Source: Streptohalobacillus salinus (GTDB taxonomy: Bacteria; Bacillota; Bacilli; Bacillales; Amphibacillaceae). Taken from it: a stretch of 64,000 nucleotides of DNA. Position 1 is the stretch's first letter; the number at the start of each line of letters is the position of its first letter. Positions 24,869-33,502 of this stretch are shown piece after piece. The stretch covers positions 124,001-188,000 of the forward strand of contig NZ_QJJR01000003.1 in assembly GCF_003201605.1 (NCBI RefSeq), given 5' to 3'. Below the pieces are notes generated by a model, which was given only the letters and a program-made list of their open reading frames with translations, had not been told where the DNA came from and did no database searches. A program made the position numbers and the translations under genes.

Positions 24869-25246
24869 TCACACGGTAACTAATATTGCCGTTATCACCA
24901 GTGGGGTAATAAGCATCGCATCTAATAGAAGTACTAGCGTATGCCGAGCGTCTTGATGATGTTTAAAACTCCAATAAGCTCTGACATACAACACAGCATT
25001 TATTCCCACAAAGCTCAATAATGTCAGCGGCTTTGTTATGACCTCACTAAGGGACAGAAAAAGTATGAACGGTCCAGCTATCATCAGCACGCTTTTTATC
25101 AGATGATCCCAGCGATTATGATTTGGGTTCTTGTAAGGAATTGCTTCAATCGCTGTTTTTGAGCGGCGATATTCCCGGTGGAAATATCGTATTATCAGTA
25201 GTTGTGCCAACAGATAAAAAACTAAGGTACTAATTATTGGTAGCAA
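24869..25246 (-). CDS. DUF4181-like membrane protein, paralog 1 of 4 (most diverged)
   Basis: A 125-residue membrane protein started by TTG behind a GGACGGAAG site. The array's pattern remains: helix 1, RYFHREYRRSK, YKNPNHNRWDH, two helices, and RAYWSFKHHQDARHT before the last helix. It is the first gene of the series, and the ~140-base gap to the divergent kinase gene must hold the promoter. Recognition as a DUF4181 relative rests on comparison with paralogs 3 and 4. Confidence 0.55.
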   Translation of the reverse strand: MLPIISTLVFYLLAQLLIIRYFHREYRRSKTAIEAIPYKNPNHNRWDHLIKSVLMIAGPFILFLSLSEVITKPLTLLSFVGINAVLYVRAYWSFKHHQDARHTLVLLLDAMLITPLVITAILVTV

Positions 25247-25394
25247 TGGTTCTTCCGTCCTTTCCTGGCAGCAATAGATTTAAAGGTTGTCCCCGTCATA
25301 CGCGTGAATTCAAAAGCAATGATGCTATACTTAAGTAAAGATAGCTTTAGTTTGGTCATACACCTAGACCTTATTCAACGAAAGGATGGTCGCT

Positions 25395-25895
25395 TTGCAA
25401 CGCATCTTAATTCTTGGTAGTCCTGGCACTGGTAAAAGCACGCTTGCACGCTCACTCCAAAAGCATTTACAGCTTCCGCTTTACCATTTAGATCAAGCCT
25501 TTTTTAGAGCAAATTGGGTCGAATCCCCTGATCAACTTAACCATTTTTTGCAGACGACTCTCCCAACATCCACGTGGATCATGGATGGGAACTATTACCA
25601 TACGTTACCGGCACGCTTACAACAGGCCGATACCGTTATTTTACTTGACTTCCCGACCAGACTTGCGCTTTTTGGTGTTTTAAAACGCTACCTCACCCAC
25701 CGAAACAGAACACGTCCAGATATGGCAGCAGGCTGTGAAGAAAGACTAAGCTTTAGTTTTCTCTGGTATGTCCTACGTTTTAAGCACGAGAAGCTCGGCT
25801 CAACCAAAAGAATGATCAAAGAACACCCTCACCTTGCTTATTATCATTTCAAGTCACGGGGAGAGGTTAAAAAGTTTCTTGCACAACTTTGTTAA
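25395..25895 (+). CDS. P-loop kinase-like protein (adenylate kinase/FlaR topology-modulation type)
   Basis: A ~166-residue soluble protein with Walker A GSPGTGKST near the N-terminus, an LDQAFFRANW acceptor-site motif and the MDGNYYHTLPARLQQADTVI region. This pattern is typical of proteins annotated as FlaR/topology modulation or AAA-type small kinases. A phosphate-transfer activity is likely, substrate unknown. I prefer the TTG at 25395: AAAGGA lies eight bases before it and the product then starts at MQRILILG as in relatives. An ATG nine bases earlier (25386) is inside that site. Confidence 0.75.
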   Translation: MQRILILGSPGTGKSTLARSLQKHLQLPLYHLDQAFFRANWVESPDQLNHFLQTTLPTSTWIMDGNYYHTLPARLQQADTVILLDFPTRLALFGVLKRYLTHRNRTRPDMAAGCEERLSFSFLWYVLRFKHEKLGSTKRMIKEHPHLAYYHFKSRGEVKKFLAQLC

Positions 25896-25897
25896 AG

Positions 25898-26515
25898 CTA
25901 AATCAAACCAAATATATACTCCGAAATTAGAATATAAGCAACAAACAACAGCAAGCTACCTAGACATCCGGCACCACTGCCACCACCTGCTTTTCGGTAT
26001 TGATAACACGCCTTATCTGATCCAATGACAGCAACCTTATCACTCACATGACGGTAATATAAACTATTTCCTTTGGCACCGAGGTAAACGAAAATTGCGA
26101 AGGGAATCACTGAGTTTAAAAAACCTATACCAGTAAAGTAAACAATCGCATCAGTCACCAAGTAGATCGCCAGAATCATCAACAATATCCCGAACATCTT
26201 ACGGTAACCGAGCCAAAATAAACCGACAAAAAAACTGGCCCAGTTCCACCCGGCGTGATTTGCGGGATCGCTTGAATTCGACCATTTATCTGCATAATAA
26301 TGATAGCGTGTATCAACAAAACAGCGCCAGCTCTCGGTTAGATGTGGTGCTTTTTCTGTCGTTGCTGTTTCACTGTTATCGAGGTCATGATGGGATCCAT
26401 TTGATTTTGCTTGTTCACCCGTTTTTTCGGTCTGATGAGCATCAACCGATTTGCCACATTTCGGACAAAACACGGCGTCATCTGATATCGATGCGCCACA
26501 ATATTGACAATACAT
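25898..26515 (-). CDS. Zinc-ribbon membrane protein with DUF2628-like domain
   Basis: A 205-residue protein starting with a zinc ribbon (CxxC-12-CxxC: YCQYCGAS...FCPKCGKS). A polar linker of about 40 residues follows, then a domain with about three hydrophobic helices. Its opening (WRCFVDTRYHYYADKW...WNWASFFVGLFWLGYRKM) is characteristic of DUF2628 proteins. The start at 26515 follows AAAGGGG; the 30-codon upstream extension lacks a site. It is convergent with the kinase gene with two bases between stops. The role is unknown. Confidence 0.75.
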   Translation of the reverse strand: MYCQYCGASISDDAVFCPKCGKSVDAHQTEKTGEQAKSNGSHHDLDNSETATTEKAPHLTESWRCFVDTRYHYYADKWSNSSDPANHAGWNWASFFVGLFWLGYRKMFGILLMILAIYLVTDAIVYFTGIGFLNSVIPFAIFVYLGAKGNSLYYRHVSDKVAVIGSDKACYQYRKAGGGSGAGCLGSLLLFVAYILISEYIFGLI

Positions 26516-26960
26516 AGTTATTCCCCTTTCCTTTATAACGGTTGATTTTCTATTTATTAGTAAACACCGTGTTTCTAGTATATCAAATACCCAACACATT
26601 TCCATCTGTTTTTAAAATTTTTTCCGATAAAACCCATAACCTTTATTCCAATGGTTTTCCCTTTCTGAGTGCGGTTTTTCATGTCATCACACACCCACTA
26701 TCGGCATCAGCTAATTCCCCTTTTAATGCAACACAAAACAGGCAAATGACATTTCGAATAAACATGTCGCTTGCCTGTTTTTTAAGTGACATTGTTAGTT
26801 AGTGATTTGTTCCACTCTCTCAGTCGTTCTTTTGTAACCTTATCTTTAGACTAATGCAGTTTAATCACCGCCGCTTTAATTGGTGTGTCGCTCGCACCTG
26901 TACAGCCACGCTAAAAACATAAACAATCATTGCCGGTAGCACCATCCGTCAACCGCTCGC
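26516..26960. other. Gene-poor intergenic region with a hairpin
   Basis: About 445 bases between the zinc-ribbon and SunI-like genes. It holds the presumed promoter of the former and, at 26737-26783, a long hairpin. A plus-strand frame across 26542-26802 has no ribosome site and no protein-like composition and was not called. A short minus-strand stretch near 26850-26890 could be read as an eroded gene end. Confidence 0.4.
26737..26783. terminator. Strong terminator-like hairpin
   Basis: Arms ACAGGCAAATGACAT and ATGTCGCTTGCCTGT (one mismatched base each side) with a loop of 11, followed by TTTTTT on the plus strand and an AAAA-derived T run on the minus strand. It may serve the SunI-like gene. 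Confidence 0.6.
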
Positions 26961-27212
26961 TTAGGCTTCAATTGTCTGTTTGATCGCTTGATAATCTGAT
27001 GTATACAGAATATACGTGTCCTGTTTGGTTTTGATTACAACGCGATCGGTCGTACCATAAGGAGTACCGATCCGCGTTGCCTGTTTATCATCGCCACCAT
27101 AGCTATCACCCGATGAAACATCTATGATATCTGCTTCATTTATTTCAATTTTTGATAATTGCCACCTAATCGTCACAAGACCTGCTGACTTCTTCACCTG
27201 AATACCTAACAC
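26961..27212 (-). CDS. SunI/YnzG-like small protein
   Basis: An 83-residue protein begun by GTG seven bases after AGGAGG. The sequence pattern (MLGIQVKKS, WQLSKIEI, SGDSYGG, RIGTPYGTTDRVVIKTK, TYILYTSD) matches my memory of the SunI/YnzG family, beta-rich PH-like proteins. SunI confers immunity to the glycopeptide sublancin in Bacillus subtilis, but most family members lie far from bacteriocin genes, as here. No membrane segment is obvious. I would not infer immunity. Confidence 0.55.
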   Translation of the reverse strand: MLGIQVKKSAGLVTIRWQLSKIEINEADIIDVSSGDSYGGDDKQATRIGTPYGTTDRVVIKTKQDTYILYTSDYQAIKQTIEA

Positions 27213-27274
27213 GCGCCTTCCTCCTTTTTTTCAAGCCCTTTGCTGTTGTTATTCAGTCACACACATCCCTTATC

Positions 27275-27317
27275 AAAAACGAATGCGTCAACCCGAGTGA
27301 TGGATTGACGCTTCATT
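27275..27317 (-). terminator. Terminator after the nitroreductase gene
   Basis: Minus-strand arms AATGAAGCGTCAA and TTGACGCATTCG around a loop of about 13, followed by TTTTTG. Confidence 0.75.
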
Positions 27318-27337
27318 ATTCGTTCCGATTGCGTTTA

Positions 27338-27937
27338 TTATTTAAACACTTTAATTCGTTCATCTAAAGATTGAAATGTTTTTTCTCCGGGTGCTTCCAC
27401 CGGCTTACCGAATGGCATTTGCGCACATAGGCGCCAATGTTTCGGAAGATCAAAACGTTCTTTCACATCATCATCAATTAACGGGTTATAGTGCTGTAAG
27501 GACGCACCTAATCCTTCTGTTTCTAACGTCGTCCAAACCACATATTGCAGAATACCCGATGCTTGTTCAGACCATGTTGGGAATTTATCTTCATACAATG
27601 GCATCTGTTCCCCTAAATTTTTGACCACTTCCGTATCTTCAAAGAACAACACGGTTCCATATCCAGCTTTAAATCCATCGACACGTGCTTCGGTTTTATG
27701 AAAGTCTTCTTCTTTTACAAGGGGGCGTAAATGTTCTTTGGTTAAATCCCATAACGCTTTATGGTGCTCGTTAAACAGAATCACGACGCGGCCACTTTGT
27801 GAATTAAACGCATAAGGCGAATACTTCACCGCAAACTGGACCACTTCTTCGACTTTTTCTTTTGAAACAATCTCTTCGTCACTGATTGCGTAATATGAAC
27901 GACGTTCTTCAATTGCTTGACGTAATGTTTTTGACAT
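27338..27937 (-). CDS. Nitroreductase family flavoprotein
   Basis: A 199-residue FMN protein of the nitroreductase superfamily: an N-terminal RRSYYAI flavin-phosphate motif (about 12-19), NSQSGRVVIL near 46-55, and the C-terminal half with GLGASLQHYNP and GKPVEAPGEK. Such proteins reduce nitroaromatics, quinones or flavins with NAD(P)H. It has its own AGGAGG site and terminator. A second, distinct member lies at 49 kb. The substrate is unknown. Confidence 0.85.
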   Translation of the reverse strand: MSKTLRQAIEERRSYYAISDEEIVSKEKVEEVVQFAVKYSPYAFNSQSGRVVILFNEHHKALWDLTKEHLRPLVKEEDFHKTEARVDGFKAGYGTVLFFEDTEVVKNLGEQMPLYEDKFPTWSEQASGILQYVVWTTLETEGLGASLQHYNPLIDDDVKERFDLPKHWRLCAQMPFGKPVEAPGEKTFQSLDERIKVFK

Positions 27938-28006
27938 AAACCATTTCCTCCTTCGTAATCATACAAAATTTACCGTTACTTGTACCATTACCGAAAAAGG
28001 GAACCG

Positions 28007-29254
28007 TTAAACATTTATCGTTTTTTCTGGTTTCTTTGCGAGAACACTAAGTATAAAGGCGATTACCGGGAAAACAATCATTCCAAGCAAGATTGGTTGG
28101 TAACTCCCAAATACATCAAAACCAGCTCCAAAAGGGAGTGGTCCTAACGATGAGCCTAGGACCATGACCGTCGAAGAGACCCCGTTAATGGAACCAATAT
28201 AGCGTCGACCAAAGTAGTTCGGCCAAATCGCTTTTAAACTAATCCGTTCAATTCCACCAGCGACACCCCATAAAAAGCCAAACAAGATTGCTAGAACATT
28301 GGTCGTCATCACAGTAAGTAACAAGAGGAGGATGACTTCAAGACCGAAAATAATCATTAAAGCAACATTTGTTTTAATTTTATCTAAGATTAACCCCGAC
28401 AAGAAGGACATCGGGATGCCCACGAAAGCCATCATACTAAGAATCGTCGCAGCCATTTGCACACTTAACCCCTGGCTACCAAAAATAGAGGTGATGTGAA
28501 ACGTAATGCCGGTGTTCACCATCGCTGGTACACCAACACAAAACAGGACAAACCAAAAGGTGCGGGTATGCATTGCCTCTTTTAACGTCCAATCAACTTC
28601 GGCAATCTCCATTGATGCTTTTAAATTGAGCTTGGGCCCTTCGGCATGGCCATCCGGAACAAGTCCGATATCTTCCGGGCGATTTCTAACAAAGAAAAAC
28701 GCAATAGGCACAAATACTACAAGTAACATAACACCCCAAAAGCGCCAAGCCACTTGCCAACTGTATGATTGAATCAACCAGATATTAATAATTGGAAACA
28801 TAGCTGAGGAGATAAAACCACCCAGTGACATGAGACTAAAGGCAACCCCACGTTTTTTGACAAACCACTGCGCAACAAGTGTCGTTGGAATCAAGGACAT
28901 ACTCCCTTGACCGAGTAAACGAATAAGGAAAAATCCTAAAAATAACATCGGCAAGGTCGTAACCAAACTGTTATAAAATAAGGCAATCGCAAACAAAACA
29001 CCGACGCCAACCATCATCAAGCGTTGGCCAAAGCGGTCAATAAAACGACCGACAACAATCATAATTAAACCAGCAAAAAAAGTTGCCATTGAATAAATGC
29101 TGGATACTTCGGTCCGCGACCAGCCGAAATCCGCAATCAAATAATCAATAAATGTTGAATTAGAGTACGTTTGACCTGGGCCAGAGAAAAAGACGCCGAT
29201 TGCCGCGACAATAACCATAATCCAACCATAATAAATTTTTTGTTTCTTCACCAA
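28007..29254 (-). CDS. MFS transporter (oxalate/formate antiporter-like, MCT-type)
   Basis: A ~415-residue carrier with twelve hydrophobic helices in two halves. The start (KKQKIYYGWIMVIVAAIGVF) and the SNSTFIDYLIADFGWSRTEVS segment are typical of the monocarboxylate/oxalate-formate-like MFS branch; FVRNRPEDIGLVPDG ends the central loop region. The start is TTG at 29254 (or GTG at 29251), seven to ten bases after GGAGGGGG; an ATG-led extension to 29347 would add unlikely polar residues. It lies just downstream of an XRE-TPR regulator gene but is separated from it by a terminator. An organic acid is the best guess for substrate. Confidence 0.8.
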   Translation of the reverse strand: MVKKQKIYYGWIMVIVAAIGVFFSGPGQTYSNSTFIDYLIADFGWSRTEVSSIYSMATFFAGLIMIVVGRFIDRFGQRLMMVGVGVLFAIALFYNSLVTTLPMLFLGFFLIRLLGQGSMSLIPTTLVAQWFVKKRGVAFSLMSLGGFISSAMFPIINIWLIQSYSWQVAWRFWGVMLLVVFVPIAFFFVRNRPEDIGLVPDGHAEGPKLNLKASMEIAEVDWTLKEAMHTRTFWFVLFCVGVPAMVNTGITFHITSIFGSQGLSVQMAATILSMMAFVGIPMSFLSGLILDKIKTNVALMIIFGLEVILLLLLTVMTTNVLAILFGFLWGVAGGIERISLKAIWPNYFGRRYIGSINGVSSTVMVLGSSLGPLPFGAGFDVFGSYQPILLGMIVFPVIAFILSVLAKKPEKTINV

Positions 29255-29391
29255 ACTTGTTCCCCCTCCATTGCCTTGCTTCTCTCTTTCTAACACCCGT
29301 ATATGTAGACGATTTGAATCACTAATATCTAAGATACCGGAAATCAAACTAAAAATCCATGTTATCGCCTAAGATTGAGATGAAAATTAAA

Positions 29392-29418
29392 AAGCATCTC
29401 GAGCGAGATGCTTAAAAT
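29392..29418 (-). terminator. Terminator after the XRE-TPR regulator
   Basis: Nine-base arms AAGCATCTC/GAGATGCTT with loop GAGC; on the minus strand TTTTAATTTT follows. Confidence 0.75.
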
Positions 29419-30698
29419 TATTGATTATCAAATGTTCGAATGTCATTAAGTGCTTTATGGGCTTCATTGTAATACTCTGCCGATTGTTTATACTTCCGCT
29501 GGCTATAGTAATAGTCCGCTAAAAGCTTCAAGTAAGCCGCATAAGGTAAATGTAACGATCGTGCTTTAAAATAAGGCAACACTTCTTTTTGTAAGAGTGT
29601 TTCAAACGCTTTATCATAACCATGAATCACAAAATAAAGCACACGTAATTGGTACACGTAACGCGGCGCTAAATCCGCCGTTTCCTCAATAATAATTAAT
29701 CCTTTTTCATGCCATCCGGCTGCTTGTTCCAGTTCTCCTAATTGTATCTCTGTTTTGATTAAGCCGAGAATTGCTTTAAGTTCGTGCAACGTATAACTAT
29801 GTTTAACAATGTCATAACTGCGCATGTAATAATCCAGCGCTTGTGTTGTCAAGTGTTGATCATAAAACAATTCGCCCATTGCTTCATAGACCAAATACAA
29901 AATGGTTTTATCCTTTAACCGCTCCGCTAAATCTTGACTCGTCTCAAAATGATGGAGCGCTTCATCCATTTCTCGCATGCGTTTAAAGTTCGTTCCCTTT
30001 AATATGTGGCATTTCGCAGCCCGACCTAGTTTATAATTTTCCCTATAATAGTCAAGGGCGCGATCGGCGTACATCGTCGAGTGATAGGTATAATGAAGGA
30101 GACTAGCTGTTTTTGCTACTTGAAACACTAAATCATAGTATTCTTCATCTTGATCCTCAAAGACACGGGAAAATAATTTCTCAGCTTTGATAAAGCCATT
30201 AAACGCTTGCTCGTAGCTTGCTAACATATAATAAAAATGACTAGAAAACTTTAACCAAAAATAGAATTCTTCTTTTGAAAACTTTTGTGTGTCTTGCTCT
30301 AAAAACTTGAATTTTCGTTCAGCTAACTTTCTTTGATCGGTTAAAATAAAATAGTATAATGTATGTAGTTCAACAAGCCAAAATAGATCGGCATCAATCA
30401 CTTTTTCAATGTTACGTTCAATTTTTTGGTATGTATCATGACTCATGGCTAAATTTCTACTTAACAGTTGATCAGTCCATTGGTTAACAAGTTCTGCAAT
30501 GTTATCATCAATCACCCGCTCTGGGTTAATATTTAATCGTTCACACAGTTGTTTTACTGCAGTTGGATTTGGATCTGCACTATTACGCTCGATTTTAGAT
30601 AGATAAGAGACCGAAACAATTCCTTCGGCGAGCTCCTCTTGGGTCAGTTTTTGCTTCATTCTAAAATATTTGATTTTACATCCAATACCTGTCGGCAT
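29418..30698 (-). CDS. XRE-TPR transcription regulator of RRNPP type (PlcR/NprR-like)
   Basis: A 426-residue regulator. Residues 6-65 are an XRE helix-turn-helix (LTQEELAEGIVSVSYLSKIE). The rest is a run of helical TPR-like repeats with conserved aromatic and Ala positions (GTNFKRMREMDEALHHFETS, YDQHLTTQALDYYMRSYDI, YYSQRKYKQSAEYYNEAH). Size and layout match NprR/PlcR-like quorum-sensing regulators that bind short exported peptides. No convincing precursor peptide gene is present directly downstream, so the ligand is unknown. The promoter region contains two small palindromes that could be its own operator. Confidence 0.75.
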   Translation of the reverse strand: MPTGIGCKIKYFRMKQKLTQEELAEGIVSVSYLSKIERNSADPNPTAVKQLCERLNINPERVIDDNIAELVNQWTDQLLSRNLAMSHDTYQKIERNIEKVIDADLFWLVELHTLYYFILTDQRKLAERKFKFLEQDTQKFSKEEFYFWLKFSSHFYYMLASYEQAFNGFIKAEKLFSRVFEDQDEEYYDLVFQVAKTASLLHYTYHSTMYADRALDYYRENYKLGRAAKCHILKGTNFKRMREMDEALHHFETSQDLAERLKDKTILYLVYEAMGELFYDQHLTTQALDYYMRSYDIVKHSYTLHELKAILGLIKTEIQLGELEQAAGWHEKGLIIIEETADLAPRYVYQLRVLYFVIHGYDKAFETLLQKEVLPYFKARSLHLPYAAYLKLLADYYYSQRKYKQSAEYYNEAHKALNDIRTFDNQ

Positions 30699-30714
30699 CT
30701 TATCACCTCTTCCC

Positions 30715-30790
30715 CTTCTATTTTACACAAAACTATGACTTTAGTCACTATCAATCTCAATTAATTCACGAAATATTCGTGATTGAGCAT
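30715..30790 (-). promoter_or_regulatory. Promoter and palindromes of the XRE-TPR regulator gene
   Basis: On the minus strand GTGACT, 17 bases, then an extended -10 TGTGTAAAAT. Two palindromes lie here: TGACT-TT-AGTCA across the -35, and CACGAA-ATA-TTCGTG at 30767-30781, flanked by CTCAAT/ATTGAG. Either could be a dimeric operator. Confidence 0.4.
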
Positions 30791-31239
30791 GGGTGTGATC
30801 TATGTTTAATATCAATGTCAGCATTTCCTCTGACATACAGTTTCAGTTTGCATTTAAATGGCTGTTCCTATTTCGTGACAGCTTCATTCTTTTCACTTCC
30901 CCCTTAAGACGCGTACTTTAAACAAGGGGTTACAAATAATGATGTCTCCCTTTTTTCGGTATGCAATGGATCGCCACAAGCATTAAGAGGTTTTCTATGC
31001 TCTCTTTGCTTATGCAATAACTGCAACAGAAAAACTCACAACAAGGTTGGTATGATTCATTTAGTTGATCATCCGCCCAACCCAGATTCCATCAGCCCTT
31101 AGCTCATTCCTCTGAAACCGCACCATTGGATCTACTAGCTAAACTCATTTATACTTTACCTATTACCAGAAGGCTTCACTTGTTTGCCTGAGTGACCGAT
31201 GGGGAAAGGGAGAGGTCAGGTTCGTTGTTTACATGCTGA
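30791..31239. other. Non-coding or decayed region
   Basis: No frame of protein-like composition longer than about 40 codons is present on either strand. Fragments such as FFRYAMDRHKH read like protein but are soon broken by stops and frame changes, consistent with decay of a former gene that continues into the broken frame at 31240-31638. Confidence 0.4.
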
Positions 31240-31638
31240 AACCCGTTCGTTTTCTTATTGACTGATGTTTCATCGACCGTCTCAACCCATCTTGATCACC
31301 TTGCGTTTTTTGAACATTTCCTAAACGGATTTGATTCCCATTTATCAGAAATGACGGCAGAAGATAGCGTTGATTTCCTTGGTGATTAATACATTAGAGA
31401 AAATGTAGCCCGTTCAAAAACAGACTTGCCTGCAAATTGGGCAACATTTAAAAAATTCGCCAAATTCTTATTGGATAACCAAGGCTTGCCCCTCAAGGCT
31501 TACGAGGCTATCCAAATGGTCTGTAAACAAAAAGCCTTTTTCACTTATCGCTATATCCACTATTTGAAAACAGATGTTATCGAAGAATCGATGTTTATCA
31601 ACGATTTGCATACGTACCTTGATCGCAAACGGAAGTAG
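31240..31638 (+). pseudogene. Broken hypothetical gene with an in-frame TAA
   Basis: A single reading frame runs from 31240 to 31638 with protein-like composition on both sides of one TAA at 31387-31389. Before it: HLDHLAFFEHFLNGFDSHLS. After it: YIRENVARSKTDLPANWATF and then KKFAKFLLDNQG to a basic C-terminus. The second half alone could start at a TTG (31426) but lacks a ribosome site. A start for the full frame is not visible, so the 5' end is also lost. I do not recognise the family. The continuity of frame argues for one recent nonsense mutation in an already truncated gene. Confidence 0.5.
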
Positions 31639-31772
31639 AACACAGACCATAAGTCATTTTAATCGTCATTAAAGGCAGGCAAAGAAAAATTCTACTTCTA
31701 GCTTTTTGACACATCTTGTTGGCAATAAACGGAACGGATAACAAACTTAACATTAAATATGAAAGACTTTGA

Positions 31773-31801
31773 TTGACTTAGGCGCGTTTATCGCTTAAGC
31801 T
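31773..31801 (+). promoter_or_regulatory. Promoter of the YkpA-type ABC-F gene
   Basis: TTGACT (31773-31778), 17-base spacer, TAAGCT (31796-31801), about 40 bases before the start codon. A short GCTTAAGC palindrome overlaps the -10. Confidence 0.5.
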
Positions 31802-31841
31802 AGGCTTTAATTATGTTTTTTTGATGGAGGAATAATAATAC

Positions 31842-33461
31842 ATGTTACAAGCTACAAATGTAAGTTTACGCTTCGACGATAAGAAATTATTTGAGGATGT
31901 AAATATTAAATTTACACCCGGAAACTGCTACGGATTAATCGGGGCAAATGGCGCCGGTAAATCAACCTTTTTGAAAGTACTCTCAGGTGAAATCGAACCG
32001 CAAAGTGGTCATGTATCACTCGGTAAAGATGAACGCCTTGCCGTTTTGAATCAAGATCACTTCGCATTTGAATCGTTTCGCGTCCTTGAGACCGTTATGC
32101 TAGGTCATAAACGTCTTTACGAGGTCATGAAAGAGAAAGATGCGATATATAGTAAAGACCCGTTCACTGAAGAGGACGGCATGAAAGCCGCCGAACTTGA
32201 AGGTGAGTTCGCCGAACTAAACGGTTGGGAAGCTGAAGCAAATGCCGCTGTCATGTTAAAAGGTTTAGGGATTGGCGAAGAACACCACGACAAATTGATG
32301 AGCGAATTATCTGGTTCTGAGAAGGTTAAAGTGTTGCTTGCGCAAGCTTTGTTCGGAACGCCTGACATTCTCTTACTTGATGAGCCAACTAACCACTTGG
32401 ACATTCAAGCGATTCAATGGCTAGAAGAGTTTTTAATTAACTTTGAAAACACGGTCATTGTTGTTTCTCACGACCGTCACTTCCTCAACAAAGTTTGTAC
32501 ACACATCGCTGATGTTGACTTTGGTAAAATTGAACTGTATGTCGGTAACTATGATTTCTGGTATGAATCAAGCCAGCTTGCTTTGCAAATGGCACAAGAT
32601 CAAAACAAGAAAAAAGAAGAAAAAATTAAGGAATTACAAAACTTTATCGCTCGCTTTAGTGCGAACGCATCTAAATCTAAACAAGCAACGTCTCGTAAAA
32701 AGATGTTAGATAACATTTCACTTGATGATATTAAGCCGTCATCTCGTCGTTATCCTTACGTGGCCTTTAAACCAGAACGTGAAATTGGTAATGATTTGTT
32801 ACGCGTTGAAAACTTAACTAAAACAATTGATGGCGTTAAAATTCTTGATGACATCAGTTTCGCCCTCAACCCCGACAATAAAGTTGCTTTCGTTGGTCGT
32901 AACGAACAAGCCAAAACGGTATTGTTTGAAATCTTGATGGGTCGGATGGAGCCGGACAGCGGCACCTATACGTGGGGAGTCACAACCTCACAATCCTACT
33001 TCCCGAAAGACAACAGTGAATTCTTTGAAAACAATGAATTGACCCTTGTCGAATGGTTACGTCAATATTCGAAAGAAGATCAAACTGAAACATTCTTACG
33101 TGGATTTTTAGGGCGTATGTTATTTAGTGGCGAAGAAGCCTTAAAAAAAGCAAAAGTATTATCTGGGGGAGAAAAGGTCCGTTGCATGTTATCTAAAATG
33201 ATGCTGTCTAGTGCAAATGTGTTAGTTCTCGACGAACCAACAAACCACTTGGACTTAGAGTCGATTACCTCGGTCAATAATAGCTTGATTAACTTTAAAG
33301 GCGCATTGTTATTCACCTCTCATGACCACCAATTTATCAATAGTATTGCTAATCGCTTAATTGAAATTACACCGACCGGCATTGTTGATAAAGAAATGTC
33401 TTATGATGAATTCGTTAATGATCGCGCACTTCAAAAAGAGATAGAGGCACGTTACGCTTAA
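31842..33461 (+). CDS. ABC-F family ATPase, YkpA/YbiT type
   Basis: A 539-residue protein with two ABC domains and no membrane segments. The first domain has a canonical Walker A GANGAGKST (about 34-42), a variant signature LSGSEKVKV and DEPTNHLD. The second has an altered Walker A, GRNEQAKTV, in place of GxxGxGKS/T, but an intact LSGGEKVR and DEPTNHLD. The inter-domain linker is basic and helical, as in ABC-F proteins that insert between tRNA and rRNA. I recall a similar Walker A change in YkpA-type proteins of other Firmicutes, so it is likely a lineage trait rather than decay. A role in translation or stress is by family. The start follows GGAGG. Confidence 0.85.
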   Translation: MLQATNVSLRFDDKKLFEDVNIKFTPGNCYGLIGANGAGKSTFLKVLSGEIEPQSGHVSLGKDERLAVLNQDHFAFESFRVLETVMLGHKRLYEVMKEKDAIYSKDPFTEEDGMKAAELEGEFAELNGWEAEANAAVMLKGLGIGEEHHDKLMSELSGSEKVKVLLAQALFGTPDILLLDEPTNHLDIQAIQWLEEFLINFENTVIVVSHDRHFLNKVCTHIADVDFGKIELYVGNYDFWYESSQLALQMAQDQNKKKEEKIKELQNFIARFSANASKSKQATSRKKMLDNISLDDIKPSSRRYPYVAFKPEREIGNDLLRVENLTKTIDGVKILDDISFALNPDNKVAFVGRNEQAKTVLFEILMGRMEPDSGTYTWGVTTSQSYFPKDNSEFFENNELTLVEWLRQYSKEDQTETFLRGFLGRMLFSGEEALKKAKVLSGGEKVRCMLSKMMLSSANVLVLDEPTNHLDLESITSVNNSLINFKGALLFTSHDHQFINSIANRLIEITPTGIVDKEMSYDEFVNDRALQKEIEARYA

Positions 33462-33467
33462 ATAGAA

Positions 33468-33502
33468 GTCAAAGACTAGAGCCTGCCGGTTCTAGTCTTT
33501 TT
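33468..33502 (+). terminator. Terminator after the YkpA-type ABC-F gene
   Basis: Arms AAAGACTAGA and TCTAGTCTTT around a GC-rich loop of 10, followed by TTTTT. Confidence 0.8.

Noticed and set aside
26542-26802. 86-codon plus-strand frame in the gap after the zinc-ribbon gene
   Set aside because: No ribosome site; composition is not protein-like; it runs across the promoter of the zinc-ribbon gene and into a terminator hairpin.
26961-27212. Bacteriocin immunity role for the SunI-like gene
   Set aside because: No lantibiotic, glycocin, processing or export gene is nearby; most members of this family are not immunity proteins.
30802-30921. A 39-codon plus-strand frame upstream of the XRE-TPR regulator, considered as a quorum-sensing propeptide
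   Set aside because: It lacks a basic N-terminus and a signal-peptide pattern, its ribosome site is poor, and it is divergent from the regulator rather than downstream as in PlcR/NprR systems.
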